A stretch of DNA of 64,000 bases. Origin: Litchfieldia stipae (GTDB lineage: Bacteria; Bacillota; Bacilli; Bacillales; Bacillaceae_L). The stretch lies in assembly GCF_014837155.1 (NCBI RefSeq), contig NZ_JACYHA010000015.1, forward strand, positions 1 through 64,000, read 5' to 3'. The position numbers were made by a program, and so were the translations under genes. Position 1 is the stretch's first letter. Each line of letters starts with the position of its first letter. Shown piece by piece: positions 10,658 to 18,827 of the stretch. Below the pieces are notes generated by a model. That model made no database searches, was not told the DNA's origin, and saw nothing but the letters and a program-made list of their open reading frames with translations.

Positions 10658-12517
10658 TCATGAATTCTCTGTACTAAACGGTGATGCAGGTAACCCCTCT
10701 TTATTATAGAGATTTGCATCTTTTGGATTATCCTCCCAAGCATAACGAACGTGAAGGGGCTCCAATACATTCTCGTTTTGAACAATAATTTTGGCACCTG
10801 AAATATGTGCAGTTGCAGGTACATATTCACTATCCGCTCCACAAATGGTAAAAGAGCGAAGCACCCCCTCCATAGAACCACGAGCAATTAAGCCACTCCC
10901 AACATGATCGAATAAAAGCTGAATCGCCTGTCCAATTTTCTCCATATGGCTAAACAGTGGCCCACTGTAAACAAACGGTTCATTATAGGCTATTCCTTGG
11001 GCAGCTAATGCGAGTCGTTGACCTAATGTTTTCTTATCCTGTGGATGTAAATCATTCGCTTCTCCGATATCAATCGTTACGGCCATTGCTGTATTTGGTA
11101 TTTGGAGAGATAGACGCTGTTCTTCCCGCAAAATGGCCCAGTGATGATTTGCATCACCTGTTTCAAGATTCGCCAGTTGTGTAAAGATAAATGGAATCTC
11201 ACCAAGTCCCCAATTAGTCCGCCAATCTTTGACCATCGCTTGAAACAGTTCGCTATAGCCTTTTGGATGAGCTGTATTTGACTCTCCTTGATAAAATAAA
11301 ACTCCTTTTATAGAAACATCTCTGAGTGGTGAAATCATTCCATTGTATACACCAGATGGCTTGTATTGAAAGAATGTTTGAGGCTCGAGCGTTTCAGTAA
11401 TGGCACCAATCTTATACTTCCAAGTTCCTTCCAAACTAGCTTCTTGTCCATTGGCAATAAGCTTATATGGCATATCCTCAACAAAGCCACCAGTTGTATG
11501 AGTGCTAATGATTCGAACGGTTATCGTATTTTTTCCAGGCTTTAAGATGCCATCTGGGATAGAGTACCTTCTAGGAGGATACCTGTACCCAGTTGTCCCG
11601 ATTAATGTCCCATTTATGTAAGTCTCGTCAGCATCAATAATCGTTCCAAGTTCAAGCTTCACATCCCCACCAAGCATCGATTCAGGAACGTCAAACTCCT
11701 TTCTAAACCAAACAGATCCCCTGATTGCCTCTAGATGAGTGCCTTCCCAAGAATTAGGAACCTCAAAGTCATTCCAGTCCCCCATTTGAATCGTTTCGCC
11801 AAACCAGCCATCATTTTTTAATCCTAAATCTTTTTCATTCAAATATTGATTCCAACGATTTTGCCGAGTTTCATCGCTCCACTTCACAGTTGCAATATAT
11901 TCATCATTTTTGTGTTGATCTAACTCTGAATCATATCCTCCAAGATGACGAAGTGTAGGTTCGCTGATCCATGCTTCAATTGGTGTGCCACCTACAGCGG
12001 TTAGAATAAGTCCAATTGGAATATCGTATTTTTCATATAGTTCTTTTGCAAAAAAATAACCAGCAGCACTAAATTTCATGACGTCATCATTCGTAGCACT
12101 TATCCAACTCCCCCCAGTTAACACCTTTTTAGGGCCATGGAAATCATAATGTAGAGGTATTGAGAATTGACGGATATTTGGATAATTAACCGCTTTCAAT
12201 TCATCGTAAAATAAATCAAGTGTACGACTAGTTGGTAACTCCATATTGGATTGACCACCAAGTATCCATACATCCCCAATTAAAATATCTTGAATGGTCT
12301 GTCTGTCTTCAGCTACAATTTCCATTTGATAGGGTCCACCAGGTTCTAATGGATCTAATATAACGGACCAATCACCTGTTTGATCAGACATTGTGGGATA
12401 AGATTTTTCAAGAAAAATAAGATTTACTTGTTGAAAAGGTTTGGTCTTTCCAGAAATAGTGATTTCCTTATGACGCTGAAGAACCATTCCATCACTAAAA
12501 ATACTCGATAGCTCCAT
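10658..12517 (-). CDS. Sialate O-acetylesterase-like protein (SASA domain)
   Basis: SGNH-type carbohydrate esterase. The nucleophile motif is GGQSNMELP with S90, a second block is FYQGESNTAHPKGY, and the late catalytic Asp/His pair fits EANDLHPQDK. Residues about 245-360 resemble the jelly-roll sugar-binding domain of glycoside hydrolase family 2 (VWFRKEFDVPE, YINGTLIG, TGYRYPPRRY, KPGKNTITVRI), as in other SASA proteins. No signal peptide, so it would act on imported sugars. Start ATG 12517 follows GGGGTGGAG; the GTG at 12526 lies inside that site. It stands alone between suf and yunF, with no sialic-acid genes nearby. Confidence 0.8.
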   Translation of the reverse strand: MELSSIFSDGMVLQRHKEITISGKTKPFQQVNLIFLEKSYPTMSDQTGDWSVILDPLEPGGPYQMEIVAEDRQTIQDILIGDVWILGGQSNMELPTSRTLDLFYDELKAVNYPNIRQFSIPLHYDFHGPKKVLTGGSWISATNDDVMKFSAAGYFFAKELYEKYDIPIGLILTAVGGTPIEAWISEPTLRHLGGYDSELDQHKNDEYIATVKWSDETRQNRWNQYLNEKDLGLKNDGWFGETIQMGDWNDFEVPNSWEGTHLEAIRGSVWFRKEFDVPESMLGGDVKLELGTIIDADETYINGTLIGTTGYRYPPRRYSIPDGILKPGKNTITVRIISTHTTGGFVEDMPYKLIANGQEASLEGTWKYKIGAITETLEPQTFFQYKPSGVYNGMISPLRDVSIKGVLFYQGESNTAHPKGYSELFQAMVKDWRTNWGLGEIPFIFTQLANLETGDANHHWAILREEQRLSLQIPNTAMAVTIDIGEANDLHPQDKKTLGQRLALAAQGIAYNEPFVYSGPLFSHMEKIGQAIQLLFDHVGSGLIARGSMEGVLRSFTICGADSEYVPATAHISGAKIIVQNENVLEPLHVRYAWEDNPKDANLYNKEGLPASPFSTENS

Positions 12518-12690
12518 ACACTCCACCCCAATTTGTTAAAAGATATGATGATGAGAATATCATATCTTCATATCGCAAGAGGAGCAAAGGTTTTTTTGAT
12601 CTAAAATTCATCTTCTTTTATTTTTCCGATGAATGGATTTGGTGTATGATTGAGGTACATAAGTTTCTAAGAGAAAGTTGGTACAAGGGT

Positions 12691-13539
12691 ATGATCTATA
12701 TCGGCTTAACTGGCTGGGGAGACCATGATGAATTGTATACAAATGCAGCACAGGCAAGGGCGAAGCTACAAACCTATTCAAGCCACTTTCCCATCGTTGA
12801 GGTGGATTCGTCCTTCTACGCGATACAATCACAAGCAAATGCGGAGAAATGGGTGCGTGAGACGCCAAAGACCTTTGAATTTATTGTCAAAGCTTATCAA
12901 GGGATGACTGGACATTTACGTGGTGACATCCCATTTGAGTCGAAAGAGAAGATGTTTGAGGCCTTTCACTTGTCATTGCAATCATATATAAACGCTAATA
13001 AGCTAGGTTTAATCCTCTTTCAATTTCCACCCTGGTTTGATTGTCGGCGGGAAAATGTCGATTATCTTCGCTGGTGTCGTGAACAAATGGGGGATCTACC
13101 TGTTGCTTTAGAATTTCGTCATCAATCCTGGTTTTCTAGTCAATATCGAGAGAAAACATTAGCTTTTATGGAGGCGGAGAAATGGGTTCATAGTATTTGT
13201 GATGAACCACAAGCAGGCAGTGGCTCCATTCCAACCGTCCTTTCGCCGACAACAGAGGATAAGACGTTAATACGTTTCCATGGCCGAAATGTACACGGTT
13301 GGAATAGGCCGAATCAAGGGAACTGGCGCGAGGTTCGTTATTTGTATCGCTATAATGATGTAGAGCTTTTAGAATGGGTTGATCATATCAACGAACTCAA
13401 AAAGAAAACGAAGCAATTATATGTGTTATTTAACAATAATTCTGGTGGAGATGCAGCCACCAATGCCAAACAATTCATCGAGCTATTGAATATTACTTAT
13501 CAGAATCTAGCCCCGAGGCAATTAGATTTGTTTAGTTAG
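12691..13539 (+). CDS. yunF: DUF72 family protein YunF
   Basis: Member of the DUF72/YecE family, a TIM-barrel-like fold of unknown activity. Family landmarks are IYIGLTGWGDHDELY at the start, FPIVEVDSSFYAI, LFQFPPWF and the late RFHGRNVHGWNRPNQGNWREVRYLYRY. I prefer the ATG at 12691 because the family begins at this first strand, though its ribosome site is poorly spaced; the ATG at 12646 would add 15 residues. yunE follows 10 bases later. Confidence 0.8.
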   Translation: MIYIGLTGWGDHDELYTNAAQARAKLQTYSSHFPIVEVDSSFYAIQSQANAEKWVRETPKTFEFIVKAYQGMTGHLRGDIPFESKEKMFEAFHLSLQSYINANKLGLILFQFPPWFDCRRENVDYLRWCREQMGDLPVALEFRHQSWFSSQYREKTLAFMEAEKWVHSICDEPQAGSGSIPTVLSPTTEDKTLIRFHGRNVHGWNRPNQGNWREVRYLYRYNDVELLEWVDHINELKKKTKQLYVLFNNNSGGDAATNAKQFIELLNITYQNLAPRQLDLFS

Positions 13540-13549
13540 GAGAAACAAG

Positions 13550-14374
13550 ATGTTTTATCTTTTGCTTTTTATGATCGGAATCGCGGCTGGAACCTTAGGC
13601 AGTCTAGTTGGATTAGGTGGAGGAATAATTACTGTCCCTGCATTGATATACTTAAATAGAGTATTTCCAGAGGTATTTGAGATTAGCCCACAGGTTGCCG
13701 TAGGTACTTCTCTCATTGTGATCATCTTTACTGGTCTATCATCGACCTTATCATATATGAAGCTCCAAAAAGTTGATTATCGAAGTGGTTTTATCTTTTT
13801 TATTGGCAGTGGTCCAGGAGGAATCGTTGGGGCATGGCTGAATAGTTATTTTAACGTTGAAACATTTCTACTGTACTTTGGAATTTTCATGCTGTTCGTT
13901 TCTACTCTATTAATGCTGAGAAACAGAATAAAGCCATTAGAAGTCAAACCAGGCAAACATACAATAACAAATAATTATACTGATCATCACGGTGTTGAAA
14001 AAATGTATGGATACCATCCTCCAATCGCCATCATCATCTCCTTTTTTGTTGGAATGATTGGTGGCTTGTTCGGAGTGGGCGGGGGAGCATTAATGGTTCC
14101 AGCGATGTTATTATTATTTGCTTTCCCACCGCAAATTGCGGTTGCCACATCAATGCTAATGATCTTATTATCATCGATTACAAGCTCGATTGCTCATATC
14201 AGTATGAATAATATTGATTGGTTGCTTGCACTTATTCTTGTTCCAGGAGCATGGTTTGGGGGAAAGCTAGGAGTCTATATCAATTCTAAGCTTGAAAGCA
14301 ATACCATTGTCATCATCCTAAGGATTGCCTTACTGATTATCGGTTTTCGATTAATCTATCAGGGAATATCATAA
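13550..14374 (+). CDS. yunE: TauE/SafE-family membrane exporter YunE
   Basis: About eight transmembrane segments in two halves, each with the family glycine motif: GTLGSLVGLGGGIITVPAL near the N terminus and GMIGGLFGVGGGALMVPAM in the middle. A hydrophilic loop of about 35 residues (RNRIKPLEVKPGKHT...HHGVEKMYGYHPP) separates the halves. Family members move sulfonates, sulfite or organic anions; the substrate here is unknown. Probably cotranscribed with yunF. Confidence 0.85.
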   Translation: MFYLLLFMIGIAAGTLGSLVGLGGGIITVPALIYLNRVFPEVFEISPQVAVGTSLIVIIFTGLSSTLSYMKLQKVDYRSGFIFFIGSGPGGIVGAWLNSYFNVETFLLYFGIFMLFVSTLLMLRNRIKPLEVKPGKHTITNNYTDHHGVEKMYGYHPPIAIIISFFVGMIGGLFGVGGGALMVPAMLLLFAFPPQIAVATSMLMILLSSITSSIAHISMNNIDWLLALILVPGAWFGGKLGVYINSKLESNTIVIILRIALLIIGFRLIYQGIS

Positions 14375-14419
14375 CGAAGAGAAATAGAATACAAAAGGCT
14401 GTTTATGGAGGTGGCTATC

Positions 14420-15808
14420 ATGATTGAAACCATACATATTTACCATACAAATGATTTACATAGCCATTTTGAACAGTGGCCGAAAATTGTTCATTTTATA
14501 GAAAAACAAAGAAATCTACATCGTAAGAACGAAGAGGAAGTATTCTTATTTGACATAGGTGACTTTATTGACAGAGTTCATCCTATTTCTGAAGCGTCAA
14601 TGGGGAAAGTGAATATTCAGTTCCTTAATCAATTGGCTTACAATGCAGTGACAATTGGTAATAATGAAGGAATCACTCTACCATATGAGGCATTAGATGA
14701 GTTATATCAAGAGGCAGACGCTGATGTCCTGATAGCCAATTTATATACAAAAGCAGGCAAGATGCCAGAGTGGGCGAAGCCCTATCAAATTTACACGACG
14801 CCTTCTGGTATTAGAATTGGTGTAATTGGGGTCACAGTTTACTATCAATTATTCTATGATCTATTAGGCTGGGAGATTCGTGATCCGTTTGAAGTTGTTC
14901 TCCAAATAGTTGATGAGTTAAAAGGAAAAACGGATGTCAATGTTCTGTTATCACATTTAGGTCTAAATGAAGATGAAATGTTAGCCGAGCAAACAGGGAT
15001 TGATATTATCCTTGGAGGACATACACATCATATATTGGATGATGGAAAACTCATTAACGATACATTAGTTTGTGGTGCTGGTAAATATGGAAATTGTATT
15101 GGGTATGTAGAACTTAAGGTGAATACAGACTCAAAATCAGTCAGTTCAAAAAAGGCAAAAGTGATTCACACAAAGAATTTAATGGAAGAGTCGCTTTCTA
15201 TCAAAAAGAAGATTGATCTCGCTTTTAAAGAGAGTCAGCAAGTATTAAGCGAACAAATTTCAGTGTTAGACGAGGAACTTCATCATGACTGGTTTGAAGA
15301 ATCAGCATTTTCCCAGATGCTTATAGAAACACTTAAGGATTGGTGCGAGGGTGAAATTGCAATGGTGAATGCTGGAATCATTCTAGATTCATTACCGAAA
15401 GGACCTATTTCAAGGAAAGACATTCATCGCATATGTCCACATCCTATTAATCCATGTAACATATGGTTAACCGGGGCAGAGTTAAAAGAAATCATTCTCC
15501 AGGCCGAGACGGAACAAATGAAGAATCTCAGATTTAAAGGGTTGGGCTTCAGGGGTGAGGTCATGGGGAAAATGATTTATTCAGGTGTCCAGCTGGAATC
15601 TGTAAGGCTCTCAGACGGTGAAGAGCACATACGGTCAATTTTGATTAATCAGGAACCATTAGAGATGAATAGAACCTACAAAATCTCGACAATTGACATG
15701 TTCACAATTGGCCACTTATATCCAATAATTAGAGACGCAGAAAAAAAGGAATTCTTCATGCCGGAATTAATGAGAGATCTGTTAATTGATAAATTTATGA
15801 GAATGTAG
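14420..15808 (+). CDS. yunD: YunD, calcineurin-like metallophosphatase / 5'-nucleotidase family
   Basis: Two-domain UshA-like protein without signal peptide, so probably cytoplasmic. Metal-binding motifs are HTNDLHSH, FDIGDFIDR, LLSHLGLNEDE and ILGGHTHH. The expected GNHE motif reads GNNEG here, so the conserved histidine is asparagine, which I recall as usual for the YunD branch. Residues about 290-462 match the C-terminal 5'-nucleotidase domain. Start 14420 (ATG) follows GGAGGTGG; an in-frame ATG at 14405 precedes that site. Length 462. Substrate not established from sequence. Confidence 0.82.
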   Translation: MIETIHIYHTNDLHSHFEQWPKIVHFIEKQRNLHRKNEEEVFLFDIGDFIDRVHPISEASMGKVNIQFLNQLAYNAVTIGNNEGITLPYEALDELYQEADADVLIANLYTKAGKMPEWAKPYQIYTTPSGIRIGVIGVTVYYQLFYDLLGWEIRDPFEVVLQIVDELKGKTDVNVLLSHLGLNEDEMLAEQTGIDIILGGHTHHILDDGKLINDTLVCGAGKYGNCIGYVELKVNTDSKSVSSKKAKVIHTKNLMEESLSIKKKIDLAFKESQQVLSEQISVLDEELHHDWFEESAFSQMLIETLKDWCEGEIAMVNAGIILDSLPKGPISRKDIHRICPHPINPCNIWLTGAELKEIILQAETEQMKNLRFKGLGFRGEVMGKMIYSGVQLESVRLSDGEEHIRSILINQEPLEMNRTYKISTIDMFTIGHLYPIIRDAEKKEFFMPELMRDLLIDKFMRM

Positions 15809-15831
15809 GAATCTCGATGGAAGTATCCTAG

Positions 15832-15945
15832 TAACAAAGACTCCTGCGGGACCAGTGTCCGAAGTGAGACCCCGCAGGCACGAGGAGGCTCACTGGGCAC
15901 CCGCTGGACGCGGAGCGTATTCAGGCTGCTGGTTTAAAAACGCTA
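15832..15945. repeat. Truncated copy of the dispersed palindromic repeat (left arm missing)
   Basis: GACTCCTGCGGGACCAGTG, AGTGAGACCCCGCAGG, GAGGAGGCTCACTGG and GGACGCGGAGCGTATTCAGG follow the core of the full copies at 38333 and 61323. The left GCAGACTGAATACAC arm and both terminal repeats are missing or unrecognisable. It starts about 20 bases after the yunD stop. Confidence 0.75.
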
Positions 15946-16049
15946 AAATCATACAAATACAAACATAGAAAAAGGCGGATACCCTCTCATTTTTTATCAC
16001 GAAATCTTCAATATCTCATAAAGTGATAAAGAAGGGAGTGTGATAGGAA

Positions 16050-16352
16050 ATGGTTACAATGACACCGATTATTATCGATAATCAACAATTTACGGCCATT
16101 ACCGTTAAGTTGCCAAAGACTAATTTTATGGCTGTTACAAATGATAAAGGCTATATTATGTGTGGCGCTCTTGATGTTGCCCTTTTAAATGAAAAACTAA
16201 AAGATCGAGGGATTATTGCTGGTAGAGCAGTAGGCGTGCGTACGATCGAACAGCTACTTGAAGCACCGCTTGAATCTGTTACAATAGAGGCAGAGAACAA
16301 AGGAATTACGGTTGGAATGAAAGGAAAAGACGCCCTTTTAAAGATGTTATAG
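16050..16352 (+). CDS. yunC: YunC, DUF1805 family protein
   Basis: A 100-residue soluble protein matching B. subtilis YunC in size and in the stretch GYIMCGALDVALLNEKLKDRGIIAGRAVGVRTIEQLLEAPL. The family has a known fold but no known function. A GGGAG at about 16035 is somewhat far from the ATG at 16050; the next ATG (16059) is also possible. A hairpin follows the stop. Confidence 0.8.
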   Translation: MVTMTPIIIDNQQFTAITVKLPKTNFMAVTNDKGYIMCGALDVALLNEKLKDRGIIAGRAVGVRTIEQLLEAPLESVTIEAENKGITVGMKGKDALLKML

Positions 16353-16361
16353 AGTGTTATA

Positions 16362-16396
16362 GAAGGGGCGCCTAATTAAAATATTAGGTTCCCCTT
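16362..16396 (+). terminator. Hairpin after yunC, possible terminator
   Basis: AAGGGG-CG-CCTAAT and ATTAGG-TT-CCCCTT form a stem with one internal mismatch pair, but only ATCATTT follows instead of a T-run. Confidence 0.5.
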
Positions 16397-16436
16397 ATCA
16401 TTTGTGGGAAAAATGCTCAAATCTAAGGAGTTAATC

Positions 16437-17552
16437 ATGATACTAGTATCTACAGATACATTAAAACCAGGCAAATGTCTTGCCATGCCAGTCTACACTG
16501 AAAGTGAATTCATCTTAATTAGTGAAAAAGTTCCTTTAACAGAACGCATGATAAAGAGGTTGATCGAGCTAGGAATCTCTTATGTGTATGTTGAGGATGA
16601 GCGAACGAAGGATATAAAAGCGAAGAAGCCCATCTCTGATCAGTTAAGGAAAGAAGCAAAGGCAACGATTGAAAATCAGTTTAATGATATTCAAAAGAAG
16701 GACAAGCTCGCACAGGCTGTCGTTCTAGAGAAGACATCTAAGGAACTGTCAAAAGTCATTCGTTCTCTTCTTTTTGAAATTAAATCAAATAAGGATTTAA
16801 TCACCTTATTATCAGATGTAATCACTTATGATAACTATATTTTTTCCCACTCATTAAATGTAACGCTATATAGCTTGGCAATTGGGGCGAAGCTAAATTT
16901 GTCAGTGAAGGAATTAGAGATTCTTGGCCTTGGAGCAATTCTCCATGATGTTGGAAAAATGTCGATCCCCACTGATATCTTAATGAAAAATGGAAAACTA
17001 ACCGAAGAAGAATATGAAATTGTGAAGGCTCATACAAGCAATGGCTTTGAAATATTAAGAAGTGTACAAACCATTCCTTTAATTGCCTCACATTGTGCGT
17101 ATCAGCATCACGAGCGTTTAGATGGTTCCGGGTATCCACGTGGAATAAAAGGCAATGATATTCATTATTTTGCACGGATTATTGCTGTAGCTGATGTGTT
17201 TGATGCAGTCACCTCTAATCGAATCTATCGTAATGCGATGCTGCCACATGAAGGCTTAGAGATTTTATACGCGGGTGTTGGTCAGCTATATGATGCAAAG
17301 ATCATTGAAGCTTTCCGTCGAGCGGTCGTGATCTATCCTTTAGGCTTAACTATCGTTTTAAATGATGGGCGAAAGGGTGTTGTGTCAAAACAAAATCAAG
17401 AGCTGAGTGAGAGACCCGTCGTAAGGATTATTGAAGAAAATAATCAGGTTCTAGACAAGCCTTATGAGGTCGATTTGATGAAAGAGCTCCATTTGATTAT
17501 TACTGCCTGTGACCCAACAATGGCAGGAGCAAAAGAACAACTGAATAAATAA
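16437..17552 (+). CDS. HD-GYP domain protein, likely cyclic-di-GMP phosphodiesterase
   Basis: An N-terminal domain of about 110 residues (begins MILVSTDTLKPGKCLAMPVYTE) precedes an HD-GYP domain. The catalytic motifs are intact: ILHDVGKM (HD), later HxxxHC, and HHERLDGSGYPRGIKG with the GYP signature, then ADVFDAVTSNRIYR. Such enzymes linearise cyclic-di-GMP to pGpG or GMP. No membrane segment. Start ATG 16437 follows AAGGAG by six bases; upstream in-frame codons lie before that site. I do not recall a counterpart at this spot in B. subtilis. Confidence 0.85.
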   Translation: MILVSTDTLKPGKCLAMPVYTESEFILISEKVPLTERMIKRLIELGISYVYVEDERTKDIKAKKPISDQLRKEAKATIENQFNDIQKKDKLAQAVVLEKTSKELSKVIRSLLFEIKSNKDLITLLSDVITYDNYIFSHSLNVTLYSLAIGAKLNLSVKELEILGLGAILHDVGKMSIPTDILMKNGKLTEEEYEIVKAHTSNGFEILRSVQTIPLIASHCAYQHHERLDGSGYPRGIKGNDIHYFARIIAVADVFDAVTSNRIYRNAMLPHEGLEILYAGVGQLYDAKIIEAFRRAVVIYPLGLTIVLNDGRKGVVSKQNQELSERPVVRIIEENNQVLDKPYEVDLMKELHLIITACDPTMAGAKEQLNK

Positions 17553-17571
17553 TTTAAATATTTTATCGTAC

Positions 17572-17612
17572 ATCCTCCCTTGTCTGCATAAATATAGCTT
17601 GTAAGGGGGGAT
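17572..17612 (+). promoter_or_regulatory. Hairpin that could mask the yunB ribosome site
   Basis: ATCCTCCCTT (17572-17581) is complementary to AAGGGGGGAT (17603-17612) over ten pairs including one G-U. The right arm is the Shine-Dalgarno sequence of yunB, whose GTG lies at 17618. No T-run follows, so it is a poor terminator but a plausible translational switch or a dual structure. Confidence 0.5.
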
Positions 17613-17617
17613 TTAAT

Positions 17618-18382
17618 GTGCCAAAATTTCGCGGTCATCGTCTACTACCGCGGAAAGGGCCCTTGCCTTTTCGCTACGTATTCTTATTAACCTTTGTCTT
17701 CTTTATGTTATCGACAGCACTCGGATTGGTTATTGTTAATAAAGGAATTGAACCCACTTTAGTTGAGTATGCACGATATGAAACAAGTCGAATCGCAACA
17801 GTAGTCATTAAAAATGCCATTAATAAACAAATAACTGAAGAAAATTTAAGTGATGAAGACATAATCATGACACAGGTTGATAGTAATGGAAAAATAACCA
17901 GTGTGACCTTTAATGCTAAGTTAATTAACGAAATACTTACGAAGACCACTAACAATGTAGATAAGTATCTAAAATCTGTTAATAAGGGAGATGTTGCTGC
18001 CTTAGAGTTACCAGAAATTGAAATTCAATCAGATGATAATAACCCCGGTTTTTTATATGAAATTCCTTTGGGGCAGGCTACAAATAATGTGATTTTAGGT
18101 AACTTAGGGCCCAAGATTCCAATACGCTTTCATATGGTTGGAGATGTAGCGACAGACTTTTCTAGAAAAGTAACTGATCATGGTATTAATAATACGTGGA
18201 TTGAAGTCCTTGTTCATATTGAAGTAAGGATTCAGGTAATTATTCCATTTGCAACAGAGGAGGTTGTTGTTCCTACTAGTGTTCCTATTGCTGGACCAAT
18301 CTTCATACCTGGAGAAGTTCCATTATATTACAATAATGGTGGAGATGGTGCACCAGCCATTGAATTACCTAATGCGCCATAA
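17618..18382 (+). CDS. yunB: Sporulation protein YunB
   Basis: 254 residues. An N-terminal membrane segment (YVFLLTFVFFMLSTALGLVIV) precedes an extracytoplasmic domain. The pattern ARYETSRIATVVIKNAINKQI, VDSNGKITSVTFNAKLIN, VPLGQATNN-type IPLGQATNNVILGNLGPKIPIRFHMVGDVATDF is characteristic of YunB, a mother-cell protein needed for normal sporulation in B. subtilis. GTG start with a very strong AAGGGGGG site that can fold into the hairpin listed above. Confidence 0.88.
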   Translation: MPKFRGHRLLPRKGPLPFRYVFLLTFVFFMLSTALGLVIVNKGIEPTLVEYARYETSRIATVVIKNAINKQITEENLSDEDIIMTQVDSNGKITSVTFNAKLINEILTKTTNNVDKYLKSVNKGDVAALELPEIEIQSDDNNPGFLYEIPLGQATNNVILGNLGPKIPIRFHMVGDVATDFSRKVTDHGINNTWIEVLVHIEVRIQVIIPFATEEVVVPTSVPIAGPIFIPGEVPLYYNNGGDGAPAIELPNAP

Positions 18383-18401
18383 AACAGACAAAAAATTACC
18401 A

Positions 18402-18430
18402 TTGCTTTTTTAAGGTGAAATTACTATAAT
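18402..18430 (+). promoter_or_regulatory. SigA promoter of the lysine-riboswitch transporter
   Basis: TTGCTT at 18402-18407 and TATAAT at 18425-18430, spacer 17 bases. It lies about 40 bases before the aptamer. Confidence 0.75.
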
Positions 18431-18470
18431 ACAAAAGTAAATTCAAAATTTAATATTCACCTTATCTCAG

Positions 18471-18735
18471 ATCGATGAGGTAGAGGAGCAGGGATTAATA
18501 GTACGCTATGTGAGGATGACAACTGTGATCATAGCTGAAAGGAGTCTCCTGCCGAAGTGAAAATAAAACGTCAATCTTTATTTTTGCTGGTGTTGCCTTT
18601 AATAGGGGTAACACTGTCATAAGAGTATGTATTTTAGCTTTTTACTCTTATGGAGGGCTACTGATCGTGATGGAGGATAACATAACATTACAGAAAGAGT
18701 AATGATAGTTATTTTCTATCATTGCTCTTTTTTGC
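18471..18735 (+). promoter_or_regulatory. Lysine riboswitch (L box) with intrinsic terminator
   Basis: Aptamer landmarks in order: GATGAGGTAGAGGAGC (18475 onward), TTAATAGTACGC, GCTGAAAGGAGTCTCCTGCCGAAG at about 18534-18557, CTGTCATAAGAGT at 18614-18626 and ACTCTTATGGAGGGCTACTG at about 18643-18662. A terminator follows: AGAGTAATGATAG pairs with CTATCATTGCTCT (18696-18728), then T6. In this known class lysine binding causes early termination, so the downstream transporter is made when lysine is scarce. Confidence 0.93.
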
Positions 18736-18827
18736 GCTTTTTTTGCGTCAAAATTGGAAATGATTCTCTCTCACACAGCTAGCCTCTTTTAAAAACATAA
18801 CTATGTATTTAATGGAGGAGAAAAAAC

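Noticed and set aside
14392-14404. Half repeat end AAAAGGCTGTTT before yunD
   Set aside because: Only eight or nine bases match the terminal repeat and no stem or second end is nearby; probably chance.
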